64,000 nucleotides of DNA from Polyangiaceae bacterium (GTDB taxonomy: Bacteria; Myxococcota_A; Polyangia; Polyangiales; Polyangiaceae), in assembly GCA_025936045.1 (NCBI GenBank), contig JAICUB010000020.1, positions 1 to 64,000 of the forward strand, read 5' to 3'. Below the pieces are notes generated by a model. That model was not told where the DNA came from. It worked only from the letters and a program-made list of their open reading frames with translations, and searched no databases. Shown here piece by piece: positions 9,347 through 18,986 of the stretch. A program made the translations under genes and the position numbers. Position 1 is the stretch's first letter. The number at the start of each line of letters is the position of its first letter.

Positions 9347-10429
9347 CTAGCCCTCCGCTTTGTCGCCGAAGAGCTCGCGCACCCGTACCCCGACCTCACC
9401 GTCGACGTCGACGAGCTCGCCGCGCGCGACGGCGCGGCCGGCGACGCGCAAAATCACGGGCTCGGCGACCCGGCGTCCAGTTTCGATCACGTCGCCCGGG
9501 CACAGGCGTGCCCACTCCGCCGCGCTCATGCTCACGACCCCGAGCTCTACGCGCACGACGACGGGCGCCTCGAGCGCCGCGTTCACGAGCGTCTGATTCA
9601 CGTCGTCCGGTTCCGACATGCCTGGCGCCGAGCCCGCGTCATCGTGCGACAGCTCGGCGATGTCTCCCCGTAGCACGAGACGCCCGTCGGGCGTCAGCTC
9701 GACCCACGCGCCGCGCTCGCCGGTCGCCGCCACGAGCGCGCCGCGGCCGGCTCCGGCCGCATCGACCCAGCATTCGGCGCCCGGCACGAACGCGGCTCCC
9801 GGGGTGAGCCCCCGGAGCTCGTCGCGCGTCACGAGCGCGACGGCGACGACGACCGGCACGGCGAGCGGCAACTCGCCGAGCAGCGCGAGCTTGGGAGGCG
9901 CAAGCTCGCGCGTCGGGGCCGGCGCCACCGCGGCAAGTGCGTACGCTCCGTACGCGCGATCCTCGAACGCGACGCGGAGACGTACGCAAAGCGTCTCCGC
10001 GTTGACGGCGACCGGTGCCGCGAGCGTCACGGGGTCGCTGGCAACGCGGCGCGCCACCTCGACGCAAACCGCCGCGAACGCGCCGGCGACGCTCGGCTCG
10101 AGCTCGGCGGCCGGTCGCGCGAGCGCGAACGGTCGCGCGAGCAGGCGTTCGAGCAGTGCCGTCACGAGCGCCGGTTCGGCGCCGATCGTCACGCGGCTCT
10201 CGCCCCACGCGAGCCCGATCTCGGCGAGGCGCGCTGCGGGTGCGCCGAGCGAAAGTCCGCCGTGCGCGATGGTGACGCGTGACCCGACGAGCGCCGCGAG
10301 CACGCCCGCCACCTCGTCCGGAACGAACGCCGCCGGGTGCTCGCGAACTTCCGCGAGGCGCCGCAAAGCTCGGCGTGGAAGCTGCTCAAGGCTGCTCCAG
10401 GGATAGGGTCGGACGCTCACCGCCCTCAT
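9347..10429 (-). CDS. SpoA (FliN/SctQ)-domain protein, type III secretion C-ring type
   Basis: This 360-residue protein has a C-terminal SpoA domain: VVVRVELGVVSMSAAEW, then LCPGDVIET and VILRVAGRAVARGELVDVDGE. This is the pattern of FliN/FliM and SctQ (YscQ/HrcQ) proteins, which form the cytoplasmic sorting platform of type III secretion systems. A second, more divergent SpoA-like segment may lie near residues 200-270. Length fits SctQ better than FliN. The ATG at 10429 is followed by a basic, Arg-rich N-terminus; no strong Shine-Dalgarno sequence is visible. No other secretion gene is near, and the next gene is yggS, 7 bases downstream, so it heads an unrelated-looking operon. Confidence 0.75.
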   Translation of the reverse strand: MRAVSVRPYPWSSLEQLPRRALRRLAEVREHPAAFVPDEVAGVLAALVGSRVTIAHGGLSLGAPAARLAEIGLAWGESRVTIGAEPALVTALLERLLARPFALARPAAELEPSVAGAFAAVCVEVARRVASDPVTLAAPVAVNAETLCVRLRVAFEDRAYGAYALAAVAPAPTRELAPPKLALLGELPLAVPVVVAVALVTRDELRGLTPGAAFVPGAECWVDAAGAGRGALVAATGERGAWVELTPDGRLVLRGDIAELSHDDAGSAPGMSEPDDVNQTLVNAALEAPVVVRVELGVVSMSAAEWARLCPGDVIETGRRVAEPVILRVAGRAVARGELVDVDGEVGVRVRELFGDKAEG

Positions 10430-10547
10430 CCTAAGGCCCCAATTCGTCCACAACCTGTGGATTGTCTGAGCGGCGCTCGGACTTTCGCACGAAACGGCAG
10501 CAATCACGCTGATTCCGCCCTCGGAGGGGCCGTGTTACCTTCCCCGT

Positions 10548-11171
10548 ATGCGGCGTTTGCCCCGGCTTCGACTCATTTTGGTCACGGTCACGCTGTGCGC
10601 TTCTGCTCTGGCCCAGAGCCCCGAAGCGGAGCGCTCGACCCCGGCCACCCCGGCGCTCAAAACGCCTGCTGCTGCGGCGCCGCGCTCGGGTCCAAGTCCG
10701 TATTCGCCGACACTTCAGCAGGGCGACAGCGCTTACATCGCCCGCGACTTCGACGGTGCGATCGCCGCCTATCGACGAGAGATCGAGAAGAACCCGAGCG
10801 GTGCGCTCGGGCACTACCGCATGGGTGAGGCCGAGCTCGCCAAGGGTAACTTCGCGGAAGCGGAAGAGTCGTGGCAAACCGCGCTCCGCTTCGCCGAAAA
10901 GGATCCGCACCTGAAGAGCAAGATCCTGTTTCTGCTCGCCGACCTCAAAGAGCGGCAGAAGGCCTACGACGACGCCGTCGAGCGCTGGAAGACGTATCAA
11001 GAGCACGCCGACGCCACGCCCGCCGCAAAGGGTTACCCGGCGACCGCCGCCGATCGCATCAAGCGCGCGGAAGAGTGGAAGAAGCTCTCCGCGGATTCGG
11101 CTGACGTGAAGGCGCGCGCCGAGAAGCGCGTCAAGGAAGCCGACGACTCGATGCGCAAGAGCTCGAAGTAG
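10548..11171 (+). CDS. exported TPR protein
   Basis: This 207-residue protein has a signal peptide ending near ALAQS, a Pro/Ala/Thr-rich linker to about residue 50, then two or three tetratricopeptide repeats. The clearest are around ARDFDGAIAAYRREIEKNP and GNFAEAEESWQTAL. A Lys/Glu-rich helix forms the C-terminus. TPRs bind other proteins, so a periplasmic scaffold role is likely; no partner can be named. It is transcribed divergently from the SpoA-domain gene and ends 3 bases before the end of the first large transglutaminase gene, which also carries TPRs. Confidence 0.82.
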   Translation: MRRLPRLRLILVTVTLCASALAQSPEAERSTPATPALKTPAAAAPRSGPSPYSPTLQQGDSAYIARDFDGAIAAYRREIEKNPSGALGHYRMGEAELAKGNFAEAEESWQTALRFAEKDPHLKSKILFLLADLKERQKAYDDAVERWKTYQEHADATPAAKGYPATAADRIKRAEEWKKLSADSADVKARAEKRVKEADDSMRKSSK

Positions 11172-11174
11172 CCG

Positions 11175-14100
11175 CTACTTCGCGGTCCGCACGCGAACGC
11201 TCGCGGCGAGCGCTTCGTCGGCCTGGCGCGTGAATTCGAGAAACGCGCCGTATTCGTTGGGCTGGATGCGTCCGGCGGGCAAGCTCAGGTGACGTTCGAA
11301 AACGACGGCTTGCCCGTGCACGGCGTCGTCGACTTCCACGCGCCGTTCGCCGTTCGCGAGCTTGCTCGGGGTCACCGCCGTCTGCACCGTGCTTCCCGGG
11401 GGCAGCTCGATCGTGAGCTTTACGTCTTGCGCCACCGACTCCACCATGAGGAGCGGCGTCTGGCGCACGGGCAGGGTCGCGAACTGGCCGAGGCGCGGCG
11501 TGAAGCCGGGCGCCGACAGCAGCAGTGTTCCGCCGACGGTTTGTGCGAAGGATCGCACGCGCGACTTCGTGAGGATGCGGAGCGGCGCATCAGGGTCGTT
11601 CACGCCTTCGAGGTGGTACTCGAGGAGCTCGACACCACGGAGCGCCGAACCGAGCAAGCGGCCTTCGATGGCGTCCCGGATCTGCCGCTCCGGCATTTGC
11701 GCGAGCACGGTGCGCAGGCCCGTCGCGTACTTGCCTTGGAACGTCTGCGTGAGCTCGACCACGGCCGAGCCGTCGGGCGCGAGCTTTGCCGTGCCCTCGG
11801 TGGAGGCGCGGTCGAGCGTGCCGGCGGTGGGTGTCGTCGTGTTTTCCCACTTATCGCCGAGGAACACGACGGCCGGCATGCCGCGCACCTCGGCGGGGAC
11901 GTAGCCGAAGGGAGCGTGCTTCGAGCCCAGCGTGAGCCAGAGGTCGCCCTTTTGCCCGCGCACGCGCAGGAGCGGCTGCGTGTACTGCATGGAGCCCGAG
12001 AACGGACCCGTCGGCGGCAGCGTCAGCCGGTTCTGCACGACGGCGTAGTCGGCCTGAATGCCGAGCGAGCGGCAGAGCGCGAGATAGCCGCGCCAGAGGT
12101 TACCGTTCTTGCTCACGACGACGCGCCGGCCGTCCGACTCCTGACCTTCCTCGACGTTCGCAGTGACCCAGTGATAGAGCTTCTGCGCTCGTTCGGCGCG
12201 GGCCTTCGGCGGGAGCGGCGCCACGATGTGCTCGGCGATGTCGCGCACGCGTGGATCGATCGGCGTGAGGTCGTCGGCCGAATCGGCGAGCGCGTGCAAG
12301 GTCGCGTCGAGCGACACGCCCCAGCCGATCTGAACGCTCGGCAAAAATTCGGTGATGGGCGCGCCGAACGGCTCGACGGGAGCCGCAGGGCTCGAGTCGA
12401 CGCGCCAGCGCCGGACCGTGAGTCCGCCGCCTTCCGTCACCGCAGGCGGCGGTACGTCGTTGCGCGTCTCGATCTGGAGCTTGCGCTCGCTCGGCGCGAT
12501 CACGACGAATTCGCTACGCGCGTACGCAATGTTCTCTTCACGGAAGAACCAGCGCGGCCCGACGTAGTGCACGCCGTGGCGGCCGTCGCCTTCGTTGCTC
12601 TCGATGCGCTCGGTCTCGATGTAATCACCGACCTCGAGGTGCGGCATCGTGACGGTGGGCTTGCCCTGCACCACTTCCGGCTCGAGCACGCTGCCGTCTT
12701 GCTTGATCACCCGCAGCTTCAAGAACCTGCCGGCGCGCAGCGGTTGTTCCGCCATGTCGCCGATCGCTTCGGCCGACTGCACGCGGACGATCTCGTGCTC
12801 GAGCAGGCGGCTCGAGCCGTCGTTGTGGATCCAGAGCGCCGAGTAATCGAGCACGCGCGCCGCGGTGCCGCTCAATTGTTGCTTTTTGTGCTCGAACTCG
12901 CGGATCACGGCGTCCGTGTCGATGCGATACGGAGCGAGCTCCGTCGCGCCCTCGACGAGATCGAGCGCTGCTTCGAGCCGTGCGGTCGGCGCGCCGTGCT
13001 GCACGGACTCGACCACGGCCTTGATCAAAGCTTGCCGGTCGCCTTCGGCGTAGCGCGCGTCCGCGAGCGCGAGGCGCGGCTCGTCTTCGCGCGGATCCTT
13101 CGCGATCGCGGCTTCGAGCTTCTTCCAGGTCTCGCCTTCGTTGCCGGCGCGCACCATCACGTCGTGGATGCGCTCGGCGATGTCCTTGCGATCGGGGCGG
13201 CGCTTGGCGAGACGCTCGAGTTCGGCGAGAGCGGTCTTGTAGTCCGCGCGCTCGAGCGCGCGGCCGAGCGCGATCTCGTTATCGGGGTCGAGTTTCAGGA
13301 TGCGCGTGACGAGCGCGTCGGCCTGTGCGGGCTCGCCCTGTTGGTCGTGGACGATGACGGCTTGCTCGAGTGCCTGCGGATCGTCCGGGAAGCGGTGCTC
13401 GAGCTTTTCTGCGACCGTCGCGAATTCCGCGGTCCAGCCGAGCTGGTGGTAGAGGTCGGCAAGCTCGCTCAAAATGGCCGGAACCTCGGGGAATTGATCG
13501 ACGAGCGCGGCGACGTCGCGCGCCGCTTCGGTCGGGCCGCTGCGTTCGCTCTCGCTCGCGGCGAGGGCGAGGCGTGGCTGCCAGAGCCCCGGATCCTTCT
13601 TCACGGCCCGCTCGCCGAGGTCGCGCGACAGATCGCGGCGCTGCGCGTCGGCGAAAATGGGGTCGTCTTGTACGAACGCCGCGGCGGCCGAAAGCGCCGA
13701 GCCCGTCGCGTGCGACGGCTCCACGACGAGCGGCTGCATCAGCACGCTCGCCACGTCCGCCTGGTCGTCGATGCCGGCGACCTGCGCTCCGAAGAAGCGC
13801 ACGAGGTCGTCCCCCGAGTCCTCGATGCCTGCGCCGCTCACCCAAGCGCCGAGCACGTTGTCGGGTGTGACGTCGCGCGGCGCGTGCGTGACGTAAGGGC
13901 GCGTCGGCTCGGCGCTGCTGGCTTTGCCGTAGGGCCTCCCGTCGGGATAAAGGAGCCGGATCGAGGTGCTCCCCGTGCCGAGCTTGGCCACGATGCGATG
14001 CCGGCCGGCGTCGAGATCGATCCGGACGCCGAAGCGGAGCCAGGCGCCCCATTCGCGCAGATCACGCCGTAAGACGAGCGTGTCGTCCACCCACAGCGCG

Positions 14101-14936
14101 AACGCGCCCTGGGCGGCCAATACCAGGTTGGTCGGCTGATCGACGTCGACGAACGTCTCCGCGTAGGTGATGCCCTCGGGGATCGGCTCGTCGACGGCGA
14201 CCGTGCAGCCGTGCGTCGTCGTCTTGAGCAAGCGCGGTGCCTCGCCGGTCTCCGGGTCGGGCTCCCAACGTGCTGCCCATGCGCCCGGGAGCTCGGGTGG
14301 GAATGCGCGCAGGGTATCGCGCGGCGTGTTGCGCCCGAACGGCCCCGCGAGCCGGAGCTCGGTGAGACATCCCTGTTGCTCGACGCTGCGTTTCTCGGCG
14401 TCGGCGACCGCGGCCGAGCGCGTTTCCTCGGCCCACCACTCGGCGAGCTCGAGCCGCGCGCGCCAGCCGATGCCGCCCGGCTCGCGCAGGAGGCCCTCGA
14501 CGCGCGCCTGGTTTTTGCGCCAAAAATCGGGTGAAGCGTGGCGATAGCCGGCGGCTTCGTGCGCCGCGTACCAAGCGAACACCGGTGCGCGCGGGTCTTT
14601 CGACGTGCGTGCCGCTTCCACCACGGAGAGCAGGGAGGCAGAGACCTGCGTCAAGCGGCCGTGCTCGGAGTCGTCGAAGCCCCGCGCGAGGCTCGCGAGC
14701 AGGCCCTTTGCGCCGAGCTCGTCGAGGCGCTTGCGCGCCGAGGCCGCGCGCCGAGCGTCGCCGTCCGGTGACACGAGCTCGCCGAGTAGCCAGCTCGCGA
14801 CGAGCTCGCCGTCGGCCGCCGTCGGAGCCGAACGCCTGAGCTCGGCGACCTTCGGCTGCGCGACGCGTTGCCTGGTCGCGCAGGCGCCGAGCACGACCGC
14901 GCACGCGACGAGCAGAGCCGAACGCACGCGACTCAC
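11175..14936 (-). CDS. TPR/DUF3857 lipoprotein with degenerate transglutaminase-like domain
   Basis: This 1253-residue protein begins with a lipoprotein signal (VVLGACATR). An N-terminal region of about 430 residues resembles that of the upstream paralogue. TPR-like helices span about residues 430-690, a DUF3857 domain about 697-870, and a transglutaminase-like domain follows. Where the paralogue has the catalytic GDCKD, this protein has GNLWR, so the nucleophile Cys is Leu (residue 947); it is probably not an active transglutaminase. The GTG start overlaps the paralogue's TGA (GTGA), giving a two-gene coupled unit. It is likely a periplasm-facing envelope protein. The family's role is unknown, though such proteins occur in large numbers in myxobacteria and Bacteroidetes. 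Confidence 0.85.
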   Translation of the reverse strand: MSRVRSALLVACAVVLGACATRQRVAQPKVAELRRSAPTAADGELVASWLLGELVSPDGDARRAASARKRLDELGAKGLLASLARGFDDSEHGRLTQVSASLLSVVEAARTSKDPRAPVFAWYAAHEAAGYRHASPDFWRKNQARVEGLLREPGGIGWRARLELAEWWAEETRSAAVADAEKRSVEQQGCLTELRLAGPFGRNTPRDTLRAFPPELPGAWAARWEPDPETGEAPRLLKTTTHGCTVAVDEPIPEGITYAETFVDVDQPTNLVLAAQGAFALWVDDTLVLRRDLREWGAWLRFGVRIDLDAGRHRIVAKLGTGSTSIRLLYPDGRPYGKASSAEPTRPYVTHAPRDVTPDNVLGAWVSGAGIEDSGDDLVRFFGAQVAGIDDQADVASVLMQPLVVEPSHATGSALSAAAAFVQDDPIFADAQRRDLSRDLGERAVKKDPGLWQPRLALAASESERSGPTEAARDVAALVDQFPEVPAILSELADLYHQLGWTAEFATVAEKLEHRFPDDPQALEQAVIVHDQQGEPAQADALVTRILKLDPDNEIALGRALERADYKTALAELERLAKRRPDRKDIAERIHDVMVRAGNEGETWKKLEAAIAKDPREDEPRLALADARYAEGDRQALIKAVVESVQHGAPTARLEAALDLVEGATELAPYRIDTDAVIREFEHKKQQLSGTAARVLDYSALWIHNDGSSRLLEHEIVRVQSAEAIGDMAEQPLRAGRFLKLRVIKQDGSVLEPEVVQGKPTVTMPHLEVGDYIETERIESNEGDGRHGVHYVGPRWFFREENIAYARSEFVVIAPSERKLQIETRNDVPPPAVTEGGGLTVRRWRVDSSPAAPVEPFGAPITEFLPSVQIGWGVSLDATLHALADSADDLTPIDPRVRDIAEHIVAPLPPKARAERAQKLYHWVTANVEEGQESDGRRVVVSKNGNLWRGYLALCRSLGIQADYAVVQNRLTLPPTGPFSGSMQYTQPLLRVRGQKGDLWLTLGSKHAPFGYVPAEVRGMPAVVFLGDKWENTTTPTAGTLDRASTEGTAKLAPDGSAVVELTQTFQGKYATGLRTVLAQMPERQIRDAIEGRLLGSALRGVELLEYHLEGVNDPDAPLRILTKSRVRSFAQTVGGTLLLSAPGFTPRLGQFATLPVRQTPLLMVESVAQDVKLTIELPPGSTVQTAVTPSKLANGERRVEVDDAVHGQAVVFERHLSLPAGRIQPNEYGAFLEFTRQADEALAASVRVRTAK

Positions 14937-17900
14937 GGTTCCACCACCAGGCGGGCGCTGAGCGCGCGGTCGGCGTCCTCACAGAAGCGTTTGAACGCCG
15001 GATAATCCGCCGGCACCACGCGCTGAACCCGCATGCCTACGCGCGTCTTCACCGTCACGTGATCGCCTTGTTTTTCCACGTTGATCGTCACCCAACCGAA
15101 GGGCCCTTCGAGCTTCGTCGTCTCCGGCTGACTCACGAGCTTCGCGCCGGGCGGCAGGTCCACCACGAAGGTGTCGCGAAGCTCCGCGGGCGAGAGCAGC
15201 CACACGTCCTCGCGCCGCTGCGAGAGTGACGCGTACGCGGGAGTGAGCCGAAAGGAGTTCGTGACGGCCATCGACAGGAGGCTGTTCTCGCGCCGCGCGT
15301 ACGACGGCGCCGTGCCCTCGAGGTGGATGTGCACCGGCTCGCTCGCGTCGTCGAGGTTGCTCGTGACCAGGCCCTGGGGCCCCGGCGTGATCACGAAGCC
15401 CGGGAGCTCGCCGCCGATGTCGTGGTTGATGCGCTCGCGGCGTGCCGATTCGGCGTGGTACTGGCGCCGCAGCTCCGCGGCCGTGTAACCCGCGGTTCGG
15501 TAGTCGACGCTGAGCTTCGAGTCGCCCGACTTCTGGATCTTGGCGTGGATCTCGCGTTCGATGAAGTTCTTGTCGGGCGGCGGCGTCGGGACGGTGACGA
15601 GCTTGCCCTTGCCCTCGTTGACCTGGAGGCCGAGCGCTCCGAGGTCCATGCGCGGGAGCTCGTCGATGCCCGTATATTCGGCCGTTCCGTCGAGGTAGAG
15701 GTCCTGGGACGGCACGTACGCGATGGCGTGGTCGAAGGGCGCGAAGCTCGCGACCTTCGAGCGCAGACCGCCCTTCAGTTGCGTCCGCAAGACGACCATC
15801 GTCGCGGGGACGCCGACCTCGCGGAGCAGCGTCACGAGCGCGGTGGCCTTGTCTTTGCAGTCGCCCCAACCGCGCGTGATCGTCTGCACACAGCGATGCG
15901 GCTTGTAGCCGTAGATGCCGAACTCGAGCGCGACGTAGCGCGTGTTCTTGGTCACCCAGTCGTAGATCGCCGCGATCTTTTCGCGCTCCGTCTTCTTTCC
16001 GTCCACGATCTTGTGCGCAAGCTTGCGCGTGTCCTCGTCGAGGTCGAACTGGTCCTTGACGAGGCCCCAGTACCAGCGGTCGAGGTCCTCCCAGGTTTTG
16101 TAGGTGGAGACGTGGACGGCACCGAGCAGCTCCGGCAACGGCGGCATCGCGGGCTCGGCGTCGAGCTCGGGCACCTTCTCGGCGAAAAACCTATAAATGC
16201 GCTGATTTCCGCTCTCCGTCACCGACTGCGTGAGGCCGGAAACGGTGCTGTCGTAATAGAGCGGGCGCGCTTTCGGCGTCACGACCACGTACTCGGCGTT
16301 GGCCGTCGGATCCGAGCTCTGCAGATCCACGATCTCGCCGAAGTAGTCGTTGAACTCGTTGCGCGGCGTTACGTCGTCGACGCGATAGCGGAGCTCGACC
16401 ACGTCGCCCGCTTCGAGCCGTGGGAATTGGATGTAGAAGGCCCGCCCCGACGTGTACATCGAGATCGACGGATCGTCCGCGGGCCCTTCGCCCGATTCGA
16501 TCGCTTCGTCGACGCGCCCGTCACCGCGGTACACCTTGGCGCCGCGGAGCTCGACGACCTGCGTCGAAGTCTCGTACACGAAGCCGTATTGGCGCGCGCT
16601 CGCGGCCGCCGCATCCGTGAGCGGCTGAAATACGATTTGCCGGTACTGGCTCGAGAGGCCGTTCTCGAACATCGTCGAGACGGTGAGATCGCGCAGCGTC
16701 CGCCGGTTTTGTCCCTGCGGCGGCGCGTGGCGCAGCGGCAAGAAGCGCTCGGGGGCCCACGCGTACGCCTCGTCCGGTCGCGGCTTCTTCGGCTCGACGT
16801 GCTCGACGTACTCGCGCACGCTCTTGTCCTGCGGCTTGATGCGTAAAATCTCGTGCAGAAGGCCGAGCTCCGCGTCGGTGCGGCCGAGCTCGCCGTCGAG
16901 ATCCGCGAGCGTGCGCAGCGTGCCCGCGTCTTCCGGCGCGAGCGCGAGAGCGCGCTGGTACGTCGCGATCGCGCGATCGGCTTCGCCGAGCACGCGGTAG
17001 GTGTGCGCGGACGCATTGAGCGCCCACAGGTCGCCAGGGTGCGACTCCACGAGTCGCTCGGCCCAGTGCTCCGCCGCGGGCCGATCGCGGCGCGCGACGG
17101 CGAGGCCCATCATCTGGCTCAAGTAGCTGCTGTCGTCGAAGCGGAGCCCGCTGTAACGCGCCTCCACCTCCGTCGCCTCCGTCGCCCGCCCGAGCGAGCG
17201 CAGCGTCGAGGCGTAGAGATTGAGGAGGTTTACGGCGTGCGGGTTGCGCTCGAGCGCGTGCTCGAGCGTCGCGAGCGCCGTGCGCGGCATGCCGGCCAGG
17301 GCGTAAAGCTCGACCCGGCCCTGGATCGCCGAAACGTCGTCGGGGTCGCGCTCCACGAGCCGATCGAAAATCGGGAACGCCTCGTCGAAGCTCGGGCTCG
17401 CGCGGCGCTGGATCGCGCGCGCGAGGAGCACGTCACGGCTCGGTTGCGCTTTGCCCTCGAGCGCTTCCGCCTTCGTGATCCAGTCGCCGCGCTGGTTGTT
17501 GTCCTCGGCGAGCGCGGCGGCGAGCAGGAGGCGCTTGACGGTCGGCTCCTTGTCGCTCGCCCGCACGGCGAGGTCGCGCGCTAGGTGCACGGCGGAATCG
17601 TCCCCGTCGGTTTCGTAGAGGTAACGCGCGTACGCTTCCAGGTTTGCCGCGCTCGCATTGCCCTTGGTGAGCCGGTCGAACACCTGAACGGGACCTTCCA
17701 CACTGCCCTTCGGGCTCGCCTTCGAGGCTTTCGGGCGCTCGCTCTTGCCCTTGTCCGCCGCCGTGCCCTTCGTCGTGCCCTTGTCCGACCGGGTGAGCTT
17801 CGTCACGAGCTCGGCTGCCTTGGCGCTTGCAGCGACGTCGTTCGTGAAGGTGATCGCGGCGTCCGGCGCACCGCGGGCATCGGCGAGCCGTACGGAGAGC

Positions 17901-18682
17901 ACGGGCGGGTTCTCGTCCCCGCAGATCTTCACCGTCAGCTCGTTGGTGCCCGGCTCGAGCGTCATCGGCACGGCGTAGCGATCGAAATCGTGACCCGAGT
18001 AGACGCTCGACTCGAGCACCTCGCTACCGTTCCAGAACACCTTGAAGGCGCCGCCGCTACCGATCCATGCGCTGATCGGGCGCGGCGCCTTCGTGTCCTT
18101 CGCCGCTTGGACGAAGGTGGTCGCGTACGCGCACACCTTTTGATCCGGACGCAGCAGGGACGCAAAGCTCACGAACCCCTGAGGAAACTCCTGCGGCACC
18201 GCCCGCCAGCGCACGGGGCGCTCTTTCCCCGATTCGGCGCGCCCGGGCACGATGGACGAGCCGAGGGCGAGCTCCGGACCGAAAGCGGTGTCGAGCCCGG
18301 CTTTGCCTTCGTTGTCGAACGGTCCGATCACGAGGAAGCGATCGACGTAGCCGAGCGCCCGAATCTCTTCGCGCGCCGCCTTCACGTCGCCGCGCCTGAA
18401 CCGCGCCAAGGCGGCGAGCACATCGGCGTACACGCGCTGCGGCTCGGAGAGCGTCCTCGCTTGCCCCGCGCCGAGCAGCGTCTCCTCCACCTGCGCGGGG
18501 CTGGCCCGATCCCAGCTCGACCAGATGCGTCGTAGGGCGGCGTACGCTTCCGGGCCGCGCGCCGACGAAAGCTCCTTTTGGCGCGCCGCAAGATCGGCCT
18601 GAAACGAGGGGCTCTGCGCGAGCACGGGGAGCTCCGCCGAGAGGACGAGAACGGCGACGAGCGAGAGCGAGCTGAGCTTCAC
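14933..18682 (-). CDS. exported TPR/DUF3857 transglutaminase-like protein
   Basis: This 1249-residue protein has a Sec signal peptide (SLVAVLVLSAELPVLAQS), an N-terminal region shared with the downstream gene, and a Lys/Ser-rich stretch near residue 310. TPR repeats span about residues 340-640, DUF3857 about 670-830, and a transglutaminase core follows with catalytic Cys942 in RGWGDCKDKATAL. The matching His and Asp appear in FDHAIAYV and YLDGTAEYTG. All three catalytic positions are present, so peptide-bond crosslinking or hydrolysis is plausible. The GTG at 18682 is preferred: AGGA precedes it and it starts the signal peptide directly. The open frame upstream to 18892 is Arg-rich and unlike a signal. 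Confidence 0.87.
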   Translation of the reverse strand: MKLSSLSLVAVLVLSAELPVLAQSPSFQADLAARQKELSSARGPEAYAALRRIWSSWDRASPAQVEETLLGAGQARTLSEPQRVYADVLAALARFRRGDVKAAREEIRALGYVDRFLVIGPFDNEGKAGLDTAFGPELALGSSIVPGRAESGKERPVRWRAVPQEFPQGFVSFASLLRPDQKVCAYATTFVQAAKDTKAPRPISAWIGSGGAFKVFWNGSEVLESSVYSGHDFDRYAVPMTLEPGTNELTVKICGDENPPVLSVRLADARGAPDAAITFTNDVAASAKAAELVTKLTRSDKGTTKGTAADKGKSERPKASKASPKGSVEGPVQVFDRLTKGNASAANLEAYARYLYETDGDDSAVHLARDLAVRASDKEPTVKRLLLAAALAEDNNQRGDWITKAEALEGKAQPSRDVLLARAIQRRASPSFDEAFPIFDRLVERDPDDVSAIQGRVELYALAGMPRTALATLEHALERNPHAVNLLNLYASTLRSLGRATEATEVEARYSGLRFDDSSYLSQMMGLAVARRDRPAAEHWAERLVESHPGDLWALNASAHTYRVLGEADRAIATYQRALALAPEDAGTLRTLADLDGELGRTDAELGLLHEILRIKPQDKSVREYVEHVEPKKPRPDEAYAWAPERFLPLRHAPPQGQNRRTLRDLTVSTMFENGLSSQYRQIVFQPLTDAAAASARQYGFVYETSTQVVELRGAKVYRGDGRVDEAIESGEGPADDPSISMYTSGRAFYIQFPRLEAGDVVELRYRVDDVTPRNEFNDYFGEIVDLQSSDPTANAEYVVVTPKARPLYYDSTVSGLTQSVTESGNQRIYRFFAEKVPELDAEPAMPPLPELLGAVHVSTYKTWEDLDRWYWGLVKDQFDLDEDTRKLAHKIVDGKKTEREKIAAIYDWVTKNTRYVALEFGIYGYKPHRCVQTITRGWGDCKDKATALVTLLREVGVPATMVVLRTQLKGGLRSKVASFAPFDHAIAYVPSQDLYLDGTAEYTGIDELPRMDLGALGLQVNEGKGKLVTVPTPPPDKNFIEREIHAKIQKSGDSKLSVDYRTAGYTAAELRRQYHAESARRERINHDIGGELPGFVITPGPQGLVTSNLDDASEPVHIHLEGTAPSYARRENSLLSMAVTNSFRLTPAYASLSQRREDVWLLSPAELRDTFVVDLPPGAKLVSQPETTKLEGPFGWVTINVEKQGDHVTVKTRVGMRVQRVVPADYPAFKRFCEDADRALSARLVVEP

Positions 18683-18986
18683 GGCCGATTTCCTGGTTGG
18701 AACGTAGCTTCGTAGCGCCGGCAGGGTCACGAGCAAAGGCAGGGCGCCCATCGAGCCGCCGGGCGGCCGGCCCTCGTTGCGCCGACCTCGGAGCGACGGC
18801 AAGAGAAGAGTGAGCACCCGCGCCCACATCCGCGCACGCCGAACCGTGGGGCAGGTTGCCTGCCGTCTCACGGTTGAAAGACGCGCTCGCACTTGTCCGC
18901 TCGAGGGGGGTCAGTTACAAGTGTTTGCTCTGGATCATGAGCGAGACGGCTGAAGTTGTGAGGTCAGCCGGGCCGCTGGAGGCGTG
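18683..18986. promoter_or_regulatory. divergent intergenic region between transglutaminase and mglB genes
   Basis: This stretch of about 300 bases separates two divergent units. It probably holds both promoters. Most of it is GC-rich with no gene I can support; the only notable element is the sigma70-like pair described separately just upstream of mglB. Confidence 0.5.
18893..18921 (+). promoter_or_regulatory. candidate sigma70-type promoter for mglBA
   Basis: TTGTCC (18893-18898) and TACAAG (18916-18921) are separated by 17 bases, about 65 bases upstream of the mglB ATG. Each hexamer matches four of six consensus positions. The placement is right for a divergent promoter region, but in DNA this GC-rich the match is only suggestive. 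Confidence 0.3.

Noticed and set aside
10445-10460. DnaA-box-like TCCACA/TGTGGA palindrome between the SpoA gene and TPR gene
   Set aside because: A single 6-bp repeat with only partial match to TTATCCACA, and no AT-rich unwinding region or dnaA/dnaN gene close by.
11289-14072. A 927-codon open frame on the plus strand
   Set aside because: It is antisense to the DUF3857 lipoprotein; its Arg/Glu/Ala-rich product has no domain pattern, and such long frames are expected opposite GC-rich genes with strong third-position bias.
15323-16846. A 507-codon open frame on the plus strand
   Set aside because: Antisense shadow of the second DUF3857 protein, whose catalytic motifs are intact.
18683-18892. 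70-residue extension of the transglutaminase-like protein
   Set aside because: The extension is Arg/Pro-rich and would bury a good signal peptide; the GTG at 18682 has its own AGGA.
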